This document shows positions 35,514 through 47,364 of a DNA stretch of 64,000 nucleotides, one piece after another; position 1 is the stretch's first letter; every line of letters begins with the position of its first letter. Below the pieces are notes generated by a model. The model was given only the letters and a program-made list of their open reading frames with translations. It ran no database searches and was not told the DNA's origin. A program made the translations under genes and the position numbers. The DNA comes from Pyricularia pennisetigena (lineage: Eukaryota; Ascomycota; Sordariomycetes; Magnaporthales; Pyriculariaceae). The stretch lies in NCBI RefSeq assembly GCF_004337985.1, contig NC_043744.1, forward strand, positions 622,730 to 686,729, read 5' to 3'.

Positions 35514-36619
35514 ACTTTTTCTTTATAAAGTTTATTTAATTTAATAAAGCAAAAAATAGAAAAATGATATATATTAGTATTCTTTTATAACAAAGTAAAA
35601 AAAGCCGGTATTTTAAATCAGATTTTACGTTGACGTTTGCTGATATACGTTATCCACTCCTTCAAATTTTGGTTTTGTTAATGTTAAGATTAATAAAAAT
35701 ATAATAGCGTTCCGATTGTAAATTATATACAAAATTAAATATACCTTTCCTATCCGCTTATTCAACGGTTTAAATAATAAGATATATGTATTATGTTGTA
35801 ATATTATATTATATATATGTATGCTATCCCCCACGCCTAGAAACCATAAAACTTGGCTGCAAAACAAAAATAATATAAAACTAATTAAATAAAGCAAGAA
35901 AATATATAAAATACTCATTTAGCATTTTTTTATTATTAAAAACCTTTTAAAACCATTATTATTGATTGGTTTAAGCGTTGAAATTTGCTTATATATATGA
36001 TCAAATCCCTAAAACCTTAATTTTATTATCGTTAAAATTAGTAAAAATACAAACGAGTTTCGATTGTAAATTATATACAACAAAATTTATATTTTGCCTA
36101 TCCGCTTATTTAACTCTTTATCTAATACCGTATATTCAGCAAAGCTTATTATAATAGTATATATATACATATATATATATATACGATCCTCCACGTGCAA
36201 AAATTATCAAATTTGGTTAAAAATTGAAAAATGATATTGAAAAGAATCGAAAATCGAAAAGAAAATCGAAGAAACAGTACCGCTATAAACGGATTAGGAG
36301 CAAGTGGTATCCAATTTTTAATTTACAAACCGTATACAAAAAATTCTGGATTTATAAAAAAGGCCTACCAATTCCTATTTTTAACGATGTTTTCTTTTTT
36401 TAATATTTTGCGTGGTTATGGAATAATAAAGGAATGTTGGTCACAAAAATGCCAAAAATACCGCTATAAACGGCGAAAATCGATAAATTGTCCTCAAACC
36501 TAAACCAAAACGTTTTTTGGATGGACCCACAAATACATTGCAAAACCCTAGTTAAGCCACGACATGGAACGAAACGGATTAATTGTGGAGCTTTGGGCTT
36601 TAGGGATAAGCCCTGAAAC
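35514..36619 (+). mobile_element. T element copy T2, left-truncated
   Basis: Interior and right end of a T element, ending AGGGATAAGCCCTGAAAC before TA. The left part is replaced by the LTR-A fragment. Confidence 0.6.
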
Positions 36620-36737
36620 TATAAAATATAATGGAAAATCCAACAACCCCGACAACCCCACTTCGGCACTATTTATTATATTTTATATATAAATAAAAAT
36701 GGACCTATTATATGCCAAATAACGTATATAATTAACA
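36620..36737 (-). repeat. LTR-B fragment (minus)
   Basis: The 118-base distal part of LTR-B, from ATAAAATATAATGG to ATATAATTAACA. It is the same piece, cut at the same place by a T element, as at 39,239-39,356. Confidence 0.7.
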
Positions 36738-37023
36738 ATATTATACTATTATTTAAAATAATTATTACATATAATAAAAACTACAAATTTCACTAAATAT
36801 TTAAATATCTTTCCAATTGAATTAGTTATAAAAACCTGGTTTTCAGCAAAAAAGTCACCAAATTCCAATTAATTCAACGCGGGTTACTTTATATTTTTAT
36901 TATTTTTATTTAATTTCCTCTTCGAATATTTATTTGCATATTATGGTTACATTATTGCTTTTGCTATTATAATGCGAATATTATGTTTAAACCGGTTATA
37001 AATGGCGAAATGCAATAAATTAT

Positions 37024-39356
37024 TGTTAATAATATAAGTTGCTAACAGGGGTTTAGTCATTAACTTGTGAGCGACGTGATGCTAATTGCGTTGTAAAAAC
37101 CTGTAATTATAGGGTTTAAATGCATTAAATTGTTTACTAAATTTGGGATTAAATAATTTAATTTATTAGTGGGGGAAATTTGCTTTGTTTCCCTTATATA
37201 CTTTTTGGCATCGAAATGGGGGTCCGTACCCCGTAATAGGTTCCGGTACCGCACGCGATTTTCCGAAAAATTATTTTATATACGTTTTTGAAAAAACACC
37301 CTTATTTCCATACAAACCATTTTTAAAATCCAACTAATTTATTAATTTGGTGAAATTTTCAACCTAATATAGGGAAACTAACTCATAAATGCAGGGTGGG
37401 TATTAAATTAATTTCAGTGCTTAAATTAAGCCCTATGCTCCTCGATAGGGACCGAACGTTCCATATACCGTTTAGCCATATAATCTTTCGACCAATTACA
37501 TTGGCCGAAAAAATCGCGCTCGTTTTAGTTTGTGGATATTTTGTCGCATTTCGCCGTTTATGGCGGTACTAGCAACGATAATTTGTCGCATTTCGCCGTT
37601 TACAACGTTATTATTAGTAATATACCTAATATTGCGATATCGCTAATAATCGTTTTATTGATATCAGGATAATTTGTCGTATTTTGCCATTTATAGCGGG
37701 TATATACAATATATGCGCATTATAGTGGTAAAAAAATGGTGTAATTAAAATGTGCAATTAAATAATCGAATAAAAAAATAAACAAAAATGATAAAAATAT
37801 ACAGTAACTTGCGTTGAGTTTATTGAAATTTGTTAATTATTTAACTGCCGGCCGCGTTTTTGTAGCCACTGTATCTGGAAACATAAAATATTAAGTAAAA
37901 TTTGTAATTTTTCATTATATTTAATTCTTATTTTGAATAATGGTATATAATATGAATTTTAAATCAAATTACAGTATTTATAGCTTAGCAAGCCTAATAA
38001 TGCCAAATGTATGCAATCATGCATTAAAACAAAAGTTTCATTAATATTTTGATATAATTAACAATTTGTTAAAAAACTAAATAATTTACGCAAATACTGG
38101 TAAGATTAAAATAAACTTTAATTTATGCACTTTTTTATTAATTTATTAATAAATCTTATTTAACTTTTTTTAATTTAAACTTATCTAAGTAAAAAAAGCG
38201 GAAAATAGAAAAATAATACAAATTCAGCATTTTCTTACATAAAAAAATAAGAAAGGCCACTATTATGGATCGAATTTTACATCAACGTTTTTTTATATAC
38301 GTAATCCACTTTATGAAATTTTGGTTTTATTAATGTCAAAATTGGTAAAAACGTAAAAGCATTTCGATTGTAAAATATATATAAAATTAAATATATTTAC
38401 CTATCCGCATATTAAACGGTTTATATAATCGGATATACGTACTTAATGGTAATATTATACTGAATATATATATACGACCCCCCACGTGCAAAAACGACAA
38501 AAACTGGCTGCAAAATAAAAAGAATATAAAATTAATTAAATAAAGCAAAAAGATTTATAAAATACATATTTAGCATTTTTTTTATTAAACAGCTTTAAAA
38601 GCCGATATTATGAATTGGATGAGGATTGGACGTTTGTTTACATACGTAATCGAATTTTTACAGTTTTGGTTTCATTATCGTTAAAATTGGTAAAAATATA
38701 AACGAGTTTTGATTGTAAATTATATATAAAAAAATATGTATTTTGCCTATCCGCTCATTTAATTGTTTATATAATACGGTATATGTACCAAAGCTTATCA
38801 TAACGATATATATACGACCTTCCACGTGCAAAAATTATAAAATTTGGTCAAAAATTAAAAATAATATTTAAAAAAACCGAAAATCGAAAAAAAAATCGAA
38901 AAAACAGTACCGCCATAAACGGGTTAAGGGCAGGTGGTATCCAATTCGGCTATTATAATAAATAAAAAAATAAATTAAATCGCTGCTAAAAACGGTATTA
39001 AACGCTATTTTTAACGATATTTTTTTATTCAATATTTTGCGTGGTTGTAGAATAATAAAAAATATTGGTCGAAAAAAAGGCCAAAAATACCGCCATAAAC
39101 GGCGAAAATCGACAAATTGTCCTCAAACCCGAACTAAAAAATTCTTTGGATGGACCCACAAATACATTGCAAAACCGCAATTGAGCCACGAAGTGGATCA
39201 ATTGTGGAGCTCTGGGCTTTAGGGATAAGTTTTAAAATTATAAAATATAACGAAAAATTTGACAGCCCCAATAGCCCCATTTCGGCACTATTTATTATGG
39301 TTTATATACAAATAAAAATGGACCCATTACATGCTAAATAACGCATATAATTAACA
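37024..39356 (-). repeat. Solo LTR-B (minus), TSD ATTAT, containing a T element
   Basis: From TGTTAATAATATAAG (RIP form of TGTTAACAATATGGG) to ATATAATTAACA. ATTAT occurs at 37,019-37,023 and 39,357-39,361. T3 (37,411-39,238) sits inside; about 60 bases of LTR-B next to its left end are missing. Confidence 0.8.
37411..39238 (+). mobile_element. T element copy T3, full length (1,828 bp)
   Basis: Left end ATTTCAGTGCTTAAATT and right end AGGGATAAGTTTTAAAAT, each next to TA. Same layout as T1: iterated CGCCGTTTATGGCGG-type modules on the left (37,540-37,700), two related interior halves, and the inverted module on the right (39,080-39,130). Confidence 0.65.
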
Positions 39357-39518
39357 ATTATCGTTAATAGTACCGCCATAAACGGTAAAATGCGACAAAT
39401 TATCCTTAAATTAAAACGAACGCGATTTTTCGGCCAATGTAATTAGTTGAAAAATTATATGGTTAAAAAGTATATGGAGCGTTCGGACCCCGCAGGGGTT
39501 TAGTTTAAACACTGAAAC

Positions 39519-39872
39519 TAACGCGGGTTATCTTTTATTTTTACGATTTCAATTTATATTTGTATTTGGATATTTAATTATGTATAGTGTTCATGTTATT
39601 ATTTTTGTGTATGCGATATATATATAATGCGAATATAGTGCAAATATTTGGTGCAAACGGCGAAATGCTATAAACTGTCTTCAAATTAGAACGAACGCAA
39701 TTTTTTCCGCCAATTTAACTTATTTTAGTGTTTAAATTAAACCCCCCTGTTTCGCAGTGGGGACCGAACGCTCCATATACCTTTTAACCACATAGCTTTT
39801 TGACCAGTTACATTAGCCGAAAAAATCGCGTTCGGTCTAGTTTGTGGATATTTTGTCGCATTTCGCCGTTTA
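39519..39872 (+). repeat. T-element fragments (T4 flank, T5 left end)
   Basis: 39,519-39,720 resembles T interior (TGCGAATATAGTGCAAA... and TGTCTTCAAATTAGAACGAACG). T5 begins near 39,722 (TTTTAGTGTTTAAATT) with the GCAGTGGGGACCGAACGCTCC block and is cut at 39,872 by the copia-A LTR. Confidence 0.5.
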
Positions 39873-40650
39873 TATGAGAATAATAAGCTTATATTATAAG
39901 CTTAAGCACGTAATATATCCTACGATATATAATTATGCACAATCATGCATAAATATTATGCGATGCATAAAAAAATAATAAGCTTATATTATAAGCTTAA
40001 GCACGTAGTAAATACTACGATGCATAATTATGCACAATGATATATAATTATTATGCACAATACTGCATAACGTTTATGCAATATATAACGTGTATAAATC
40101 AAATAATGCAATACAATTGCATACAATTTATGCATGTACATTTTTGACCTATTTGGGCAAAAAAAATGAACGCAGATCATTTGCAAATCATACGATCCAC
40201 AGGTAAACCTATTTTGGTAAAAATTAAACGCATAATATAAATACAGGTAAGGTTTTGAAGATTGCGTCATACAACGTTTCAAATATAAGACGTTTAAAAT
40301 AGCCATATATATAAATAGGTGAACGCTAAAGCGTTGTTTTATTTTATCCTAATTGGGAAAATAAAATGCAAACCTTAATACGTGGATTTGTAATACATGG
40401 ATTACCACATACAATATTTTTGCAAATACATAGGGAAAAGTTTCCCGCTTTAGAATTAGAGGAAGTTTTATCCATTAATCCAATTATTTATCGATCGATA
40501 TGTCCATCGATCTTTCGATTCATTCAACCATCAATACAATTTTTACCTTTATTTATTTTACTTATAAAAGTGACCTTTTTCCCCTTATATATATTTACCT
40601 TATACAGATATATTCACTTCACAATTCATTACATAACCTTCTATTTAACA
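39873..40650 (+). repeat. Copia-A 5' LTR (LTR-A)
   Basis: From TATATGAG boundary (TATGAGAATA at 39,873) to TTCTATTTAACA. It contains TATA motif CATATATATAAATAGG near 40,305, hairpin AACGCTAAAGCGTT at 40,322 and the conserved short frame from 40,366. Confidence 0.85.
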
Positions 40651-40671
40651 GGTTATAAGCCCGGGAGCTCG
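40651..40671 (+). other. Copia-A primer-binding site
   Basis: GGTTATAAGCCCGGGAGCTC directly follows the LTR. Its complement ends CCGGGCTTATAACC: anticodon-stem bases, the loop CUUAUAA and two bases of the 3' stem (G30-G31 would pair with C39-C40). This fits a 5' half tRNA-Ile(UAU) primer. Confidence 0.6.
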
Positions 40672-40980
40672 TTTGTTAAAAAGGCAACTTTTTCCACCTT
40701 TTTATATATACTTTTTATCCCACCTTTGTTTTAACACAAAAAACCTTTTTATTTACGTACCTATTGTTAAATTTTAGCTTTAGGCCAAAATAAAAAAAGA
40801 TATATTTTCTATTTTTGAGAAATTATATTATATAACGGGTATATTATTTATATAATATTCTTTTAAATATACAAAATCTATATTTATTAAAAATAACATT
40901 TTCAAGTAAATAAACTTTATTTATTTTGAAAATGTCGGGGTTTCGGAGATAAAATTTCTTCCCCAAAACTGAAGGGTACG
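40672..40980 (+). other. Copia-A leader
   Basis: AT-rich untranslated stretch between the primer site and Gag. It contains the short repeat TTATTTATTTTGAAAATG/AACATTTTCAAGTAAATAAA near 40,897-40,935, an inverted pair that could form a hairpin just before Gag. No long frame. Confidence 0.45.
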
Positions 40981-41655
40981 GAGAATTATATTATTTGGTC
41001 CCTCAGAACCAAAGCCATTTTTACCGAAAAAGGTTATATCCACAATATTACCAAAATCGGTGAAAATGATAATAAAGCGTTAGCTTTATTAACATTTTTG
41101 TGTGAAAACGGTCTTTTCTTGCAAATAAGGAACGAAAATACTACAAAAAAAGCTTGGTTAAAATTTAGAAAACCTATATAATCCGAAAGGATTTACTACC
41201 GATTTTTTAATCGTTAGGGAGTTTTTTGATACAATTCCGCAAAAGTTTAAGGATATCGAAAAATACCTTAGTAAAATAAAGGAATTATCCGATAATTTAA
41301 AATTTAAAAATATAATTATCCCTAAACAAATAATTATATTTTGGGTATTAAATTCATTAAATAATTCATATAAAGGCTTTATTTCTAATGTTAGTCAGGC
41401 ATTAAAAAATGATCCAAAGTTATACAATATGGATTCGTTATTTGCACATTTAATTGACGAATCCAGAGGTAAAAATAACAATAAGCTTTTATTTTTCAAT
41501 AAATTTGGAAATAAAAAGAATTCGTTCAAAAATCGAATCGAAAAAGCCAAAAATAAAAGCAAATTTTGCAAATTTTGCAAATTAACAGGTCATTTTGTTA
41601 ATAAATGCTGGTACCTGAAACCAAATATAGCACCAAAATCATGGGACGGTTGAAC
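40930..41655 (+). pseudogene. Copia-A Gag (UBN2) with zinc knuckle, frameshifted
   Basis: Begins near an ATG at 40,931. The sequence KISSPKLKGTENYIIWSLRTK has the typical copia Gag opening (KLxGTxNYxxW). After a frame change near 41,175 it continues TTDFLIVREFFDTIPQKF and ends with a Lys/Asn-rich stretch and the zinc knuckle CKFCKLTGHFVNKC (CX2CX4HX4C, 41,567-41,608). A TGA at 41,651-41,653 in GGACGGTTGA sits where the frame otherwise continues, as expected of TGG mutated to TGA. Gag forms the particle and binds RNA. Confidence 0.75.
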
Positions 41656-41668
41656 AAAAAAAAATCGT

Positions 41669-42598
41669 TTGAAAAATAACGATAAAAACAAAAGTCCCGA
41701 CGAAAATGCTTCGATTAATATTTTACCCGATTTATCAATTAGCGATTCGACTTTTGACGAACGAAATTGGGATACAATTGAAGAAGTAAGCCCAAATACC
41801 CCCAATAATAGTATATTAAATAATATATTAATCGCAAAAGCTGACAATATCTCAGATTATTTAAATAATTTGAAGGGAATGCATAAATTCGTAATAAATA
41901 GCGCTGCAATAATAAATACAGTTTATAATAAAGGTTATTTATTAAATTATAAACTTACAAACAAATATGCAAATTGGGGTAATGCAAATAAATTGAAAAT
42001 AACCGGAATCGGTGATTTATATTTGGAATTCAAAAATCCACATATAAAGATCGTCATCATAAATGTTCACTTTATACCCGAATTAGGAATAAATATATTA
42101 AGTATATCTTGTTTCCAAAATGTAACCACTACCTTTCAAAACAATGAAGTCTTTTTATTCAGACAGAATAAATTGCTTACAAAAGGTTACAAATCCAATG
42201 GATTATACTATATTCCGGCCCAAGTTTTTAAACAAAACTCGGATAACAATATTTTTAACATTAGCAATTCTAATATTAAGAATAATATAATATATAAATG
42301 GCATTTAAAATTAGCCTATATAGGGCTAGTACCGTTGTTAGCGGTCTTAAAAGCACAAAATATCCAAATAAACCAAAACGTTATATTGGAATATAAACAA
42401 TTTCAATGTGAAATTTGTTTGCAAGCAAAGGCAAATCGTCATATAAATAAAAGGTCAAATAATCAAAGTGATTATTATATAAACGAGCGAATCCACAGCG
42501 ATTTGGGGGGTCCTATCACCCCTATCACGTTTAATAATTACAAATATTATATAACCTTTTTGGATAAAAAGTCCAAGTGTTTATTCGTTTACTCATGA
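41669..42598 (+). pseudogene. Copia-A protease and N-terminal integrase
   Basis: 309 open codons. Residues 75-80 (VINSAA) correspond to the protease active site, where Asp is expected but Asn is found (GAT/GAC to AAT fits RIP), so the protease is likely dead. Residues 210-255 form the integrase zinc-binding domain: H212, then Y217 where the second His should be (another C-to-T change), C247 and C250. The first catalytic Asp of integrase is D278 in HSDLGGP. It stops at a TGA (42,596), where the frame goes on without shift. Confidence 0.8.
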
Positions 42599-43378
42599 AA
42601 GCAAAAATCTAATGCAGTTATTGCTTTTCAGACTTTAATAAATAAGTTGAATAATAACCCGAACAATAAAAAAGGAAAAGAAATTTTTACCGATAACGAA
42701 GGGGAATATATTAATAATGATTTCAAGTCAATATTAAATAAATATAGTATTATCCATAATTCAACTCCTCCGTATACGAAAAAACCGAATGGGTTAATAG
42801 AACGAATAAATTTAATACTTTTGAATAAAATGAGGGCTATACTTTTTCATACAAATGCTCCAAATTACCTTTGGGGCGAAGCATTATTATCAGCCGTTTA
42901 TATATATAACGGAACCCCGAATTCGTCATTAGGTTTTAAATCACCTTACGAATTATATTATAATAAAAATCCAAATTATAATATATTAAAAATATGGGGA
43001 TCGATTGTTTATTTTAACACAAATAAACAAATAAAAAAGCTAGAAGCTAGAAATGAACCTGGTTTATTAATCGGTTATACCGATTATAGTAATATATATA
43101 TAATATGGGATATAAAACGGAAAACAACCGTTTTAGTTCGAGATTTAACAATATTGGAAAACAAGTTTTTATCGAATGTTAAAAATATCCCGAACGAAAT
43201 ATTTAACGAAATAGAAATTAATATTTTTAATAATTATAACGCTGAAATAAACGTTAATAATAACGTTGAAAATAACGTTAATAATAGCGTTGAAAATAAC
43301 GTTCAAAGCAGACCTTCTGCTGCAAAGATGCCCAAATTCGATCTATAGCAGGACGAATTATTAACTATAACCGATACG
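42599..43378 (+). pseudogene. Copia-A integrase core and linker
   Basis: The 233-codon open part (from 42,647) holds the other two catalytic residues in TDNEGEY and LIERI, 36 positions apart (D-x35-E). The GKEIFTD and STPPYTKKPNGLIER blocks are typical of copia integrase. A linker rich in NNNVENNVNN tandem motifs follows (near 43,240-43,310). It ends at TAG (43,346), followed by CAGGACG; CAG-to-TAG change by RIP would explain such stops. Confidence 0.8.
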
Positions 43379-44578
43379 GTGTTAAATAAATCTTACAAAT
43401 TTACAAACAATAAAGATTTTATTTTAACAAGAAATAATACGGATAATGCGTCTACTTTCCAAGAAGCAATGAAGTTACCAAATGCACAACATTGGTACAA
43501 ATCCTGTAAAGATGAAATAAATAGGTTGGAAAACGAAAACGTATATAAAATTGTTAATTTACCAAAAGGGAAATTAGTTATAAAAGGGCGTTGGGTTTTG
43601 GGAAAAAAGCCTATAAATAATAATAATAACGATAACCGTTATATTACGGACGATAAAAATAAATATCGTTATAAAGCCCGTTGGGTTGTACAAGGTTTTT
43701 ACCAAATATTTGGTGTAGATTTTCTGGAGATTTTTTCTACAACCTGCAGAACCGAAACGTGGCGAATTATTTTAATAATAACCGTTAAAATGGGTTATTT
43801 CATAATCCAATGCGATGTCAAAACAGCGTTTTTGCACGCAAATATTGATACCGAAATATATATAAACTTACCAACTGGCTTTTATATAGAAGACAAACAT
43901 AAAAATAAAGTCGGTAAATTAAATAAAGCTTTATATGGCCTAAAACAGTCGCCACGATTATGGTACAAATATTTGTTAAAAATATTGAATAAAACTGGAT
44001 TCAATCCTTTACCATACAACGAGGGTATTTTTATGAATAAAAACCCTAATAGCAAATACTACCAAACAATTTGGGTATGTCACGTGGACGATATATTGAT
44101 AATAAATACAAATATTATTATTATTAATAATTTAATTTCCGATTTGCAAACGGAAATTAAAATAGAAAATCTAGGACCAGTTTCCAGCTTTTTGGGCCAC
44201 GAAATTGTTATTAACTATAATAATTTGACAATAAAACAAGCCCAATATACAGAAAAATTGTCAAATAAGTTTAATATTTATAACGATTATAAAGCGGGGT
44301 TTATTCCGGGGGTACCGGGTATCAAATTGACAAAAAATAAAAACAACGCTTCTCAGGACGAAATAAAAATATACCAACAATATATTGGTTCGCTATTATA
44401 TTTAGCGTTAAAAACAAGACCAGATATTTGCTATACCGTTAATTTATGTGCCGGATTCATGGAAAACCCAAACAACGAGCATTTTAAATGCGCTGCGAAT
44501 ATTTGGAAATATTTGTTAAAATATCCAAATTTTGGGTTAAATTATAACATAAATAACGGAAATAAAATATTTTTATAA
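43379..44578 (+). pseudogene. Copia-A reverse transcriptase
   Basis: 399 open codons covering the whole RT. Residues 100-125 carry KARWVVQGFYQIFGVDFLE-type sequence, D146 lies in QCDVKTAFLHA (first catalytic Asp), ALYGLKQSPRLWY is at 184-196 and the catalytic pair is in HVDD (235-238; usually YVDD). TRPDICYTVNL is near 359. All three catalytic Asp are present. The frame ends at TAA 44,576, and RNase H continues in a shifted frame (GYCDSDWANDLENRKSTSG). Confidence 0.85.
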
Positions 44579-45066
44579 AAGGATATTGCGATTCTGATTG
44601 GGCTAATGACCTTGAAAATCGGAAATCGACTTCTGGCTAAATATTTAGCTTAACAGAGAAAAAAAACAAAAATATATCGAATAATAATATAATAAGTTGG
44701 AATTTTGTTTTATAAAAAACAGTAGCTTTAAGCAGTTGCGAAGCAGAGTGTATGGTTTTGACAAACGCAATAAAAGAAGCAATATATTTGAACAATATAA
44801 TAACTTATTTAAATAACAATTTAAATTTGGAATTCAATCCTAAAACACCTGTTATTTTGGTGGATAATACGGCGGCCATTGATTTGGCGAATAATCCCGA
44901 ATTTCACAAAAGATCCAAGCATATCGATAAATTATATCATTTCAATAGAGAAGCGGTTCAAAAAAACTTGATAAAGTTGGTATATATACCAACAAAAGAA
45001 AATTTGGTGGATTTTTTAACCAAAACGGTACCGAATCCAGCCCATAAATATTTCCTAGATTTATGA
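44579..45066 (+). pseudogene. Copia-A RNase H
   Basis: Starts after a frameshift with DSDWANDLENRKSTSG near 44,592. The middle (44,650-44,730) is damaged, then SSCEAECMVLTNAIKEAIYL gives the usual SSTEAEYxAL block. The last 104 codons (44,752-45,066) contain VILVDNTAAIDLANNPEFHKRSKHID in part, with the RNase H Asp in DNTAA, and end with LVDFLTKTVPNPAHKYF. The stop TGA at 45,064 lies inside the start of the 3' LTR. Confidence 0.8.
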
Positions 45067-45875
45067 GAATAATAAGCTTATATTATAAGCTTAAACACGT
45101 AATATATACTACGATGCATAATTATGCACAATTGTGCATATATATTATGCAATGCATAAAAGAATAATAAGCTTATATTATAAGCTTGAGCACGTAGTAA
45201 ATACTACGATGCATAATTATGCACAATAATGTATAAATATTATGCACAATAATGCATAATTTATTGCACAATAATGTATAATTATTATATATAATACTGC
45301 ATAACCTTTATGCAATGTATAACGTGTATTAATCAAATAATGCAATACAATTGCATACAATTCATGCATGTACACTTTTGACCTATTTGGGCAAAAGAAA
45401 TGAACGTAGATTATTTGCAGATTATACGATCCACAGGCAAACCTATTTTGGTAAAAATAAAACGCATAACATAAATACAGGTAAGGTTTTGAAAATTGCG
45501 TCATCCAACGTTTTAAATATAAGACGTTCAAAATAGCCACATATATAAATAGGTGAACGCTAAAGCGTTGTTTTATTTTCTCCTAGTTGCGAAAATAAAA
45601 TGCAAACCTTAATACGTGGATTTGTAATATATGGATTCCCACATGCAATACTTTTGCAGATAAATAGGGAAGAGTTTCCCGCCTTAAAATTAGAGGAAGT
45701 TTTATGATCTACCTATCGATCTATCTATCCATCGATCTTTCGATTTATTCAACCATCAATACAATTTTTACCTTTATCTATCTTATTTATAAAAGTGACC
45801 TTTTTCCCCTTATATATATCTACCTTATACGGATATATTCACTTCACAATTCATTACATAACCTTCTTTTTAACA
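45062..45875 (+). repeat. Copia-A 3' LTR (LTR-A)
   Basis: TATGAGAATA to ACCTTCTTTTTAACA (814 bp), about 36 bp longer than the 5' LTR owing to the U3 repeats. Both LTRs share the TTTAACA end. Confidence 0.85.
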
Positions 45876-46443
45876 AAAACTCACGTGAAATTGGGCCCCG
45901 TAGGCCCGGTACACCGTTAGGTAACCCTTTTATGCAATTTAATGTAAAAGGGATTATTTCCGAAAAAAAGGGGTTTCTTATATAAAAAATCCGTTGTTAA
46001 AACCATTTTTATTATCGGATTTAAAGCAGGCCCCTGTAAATTACCTCCTTTTAGGGTTTAAACGAATTACGGACGGCTGGTTAACCCCTAAAGGAAACGG
46101 AATTACAGGTAATTGTGAGAAAATCCAGGCCCAAATAACCCTGTTATAGTACAAGCGTTTGGGGCATATAGGGTTATTATTGTTAAAAAAGCCCGCTTAA
46201 ATTATAGAAAGTTTACCTAATTTTAACAGAATTAAGGCAATTATTTATATTGTTTGCGTTGAAGCCATTTTTGTTAAGCGTACAGATAAAATGGCATTCT
46301 TTATACCCCCTAATATTTTCGATTTTATAATGGGTGATATAATAGTTTTTGAATTTAATTTTTATAACAAAAGCCCGTATTTTTGTTATTAGTGAACCGA
46401 AAATCACGTTTTCGGTGGTCGATCCCACTACGAAACAAAACCG
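45876..46443 (+). pseudogene. Copia-B integrase relic (B2)
   Basis: Parallels 12,395-12,860 block for block (AAAGGGATTATTTCCG, TACGGACGGCTGGTTAACC, ATATAGGGTTATTATTG, AATCACGTTTTCGGTGG). Decayed by RIP. It is cut at 46,443 by LTR-A. In gene order it should follow, not precede, the protease piece at 47,365. Confidence 0.6.
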
Positions 46444-47364
46444 TATAAGAATAATAAGCTTATATTATAAGCTTAAGCACGTAATATATACTACGATACA
46501 TAATTATGCAGTGCATAAATATAATAAGCTTATATTATAAGCTTAAATACGTAATATATACTACGATGCATAATTATGCACAACCATGCATAAATATTAT
46601 GCAATGCATAAAAGAATAATAAACTTATATCATAAGTTTAAGCACGTAGTAAATACTACGATGCATAATTATGCACAATGATGTATAATTATTATGCACA
46701 ATAATGCATAATTAATATGCACAACAATGTATAATTGTTATGCACAATGATGCATAATTATTATGCACAATACTGCATAACCTTTATGCAATGTATAACG
46801 TGTATTAATTAAATAATGCAATACAATTGCACACAATTTATGCATGTATACTTTTGACCTATTTGGGCAAAAGAAATGAACGCAGATCATTTGCAGATCA
46901 TACGATCCACAGGCAAACCTATTTTGGTAAAAATAAAACGCATGACATAAATACAGGTAAGGTTTTGAAGATTGCGTCATACAACGTTTCAAATATGAGA
47001 CGTTCTAAATAGCCACATATATAAATAGGTGAACGCTAAAGCGTTGTTTTATTTTATCCTAATTGGGAAAATAAAATGCAAACCTTAATACGTGGATTTG
47101 TAATACATGGATTGCCACATGCAATACTTTTGCAGATAAATAGGGAAGAGTTTCCCGCCTTAGAATTAGAGGAAGTTTTATGATCTATCTATCTATTGAT
47201 CTATCGATCCATCGAACTATCGATCTCTCGATTCATTCAACCATCAATACAATTTTTACCTCTATCTATCTTACTTATAAAAGTGACCTTTTTCCCCTTA
47301 TATATATCTACCTTATATAGATATATTCACTTCACCATTCATCACATAACCTTCCTTTTTTACA
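46444..47364 (+). repeat. LTR-A copy without matching TSD
   Basis: TATAAGAATA to CCTTCCTTTTTTACA. Left flank AACCG, right flank AAAAC. The right flank equals that of the copia-A 3' LTR (45,876-45,880). Confidence 0.85.

Larger units (their letters stand above)
36738..39518 (-). mobile_element. T element copy T4 (minus), split by LTR-B
   Basis: Interior at 36,738-37,023 and terminal part at 39,357-39,518, ending TTTAAACACTGAAAC before TA. The two parts join across the ATTAT duplication that flanks the LTR-B insertion. Its other half is lost beyond 36,738. Confidence 0.6.
39873..45875 (+). mobile_element. Copia-A, near-complete Ty1/Copia element (6.0 kb)
   Basis: LTR-A at 39,873-40,650 and 45,062-45,875, primer site at 40,651, then Gag, protease, integrase, RT and RNase H in copia order (integrase before RT). 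Long open stretches remain, so it is much less decayed than its neighbours. Left flank GTTTA and right flank AAAAC do not match, so at least one LTR has recombined with another copy. No polypurine tract precedes the 3' LTR. Its proteins are very rich in Asn and Lys because the element is AT-rich. Confidence 0.9.
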
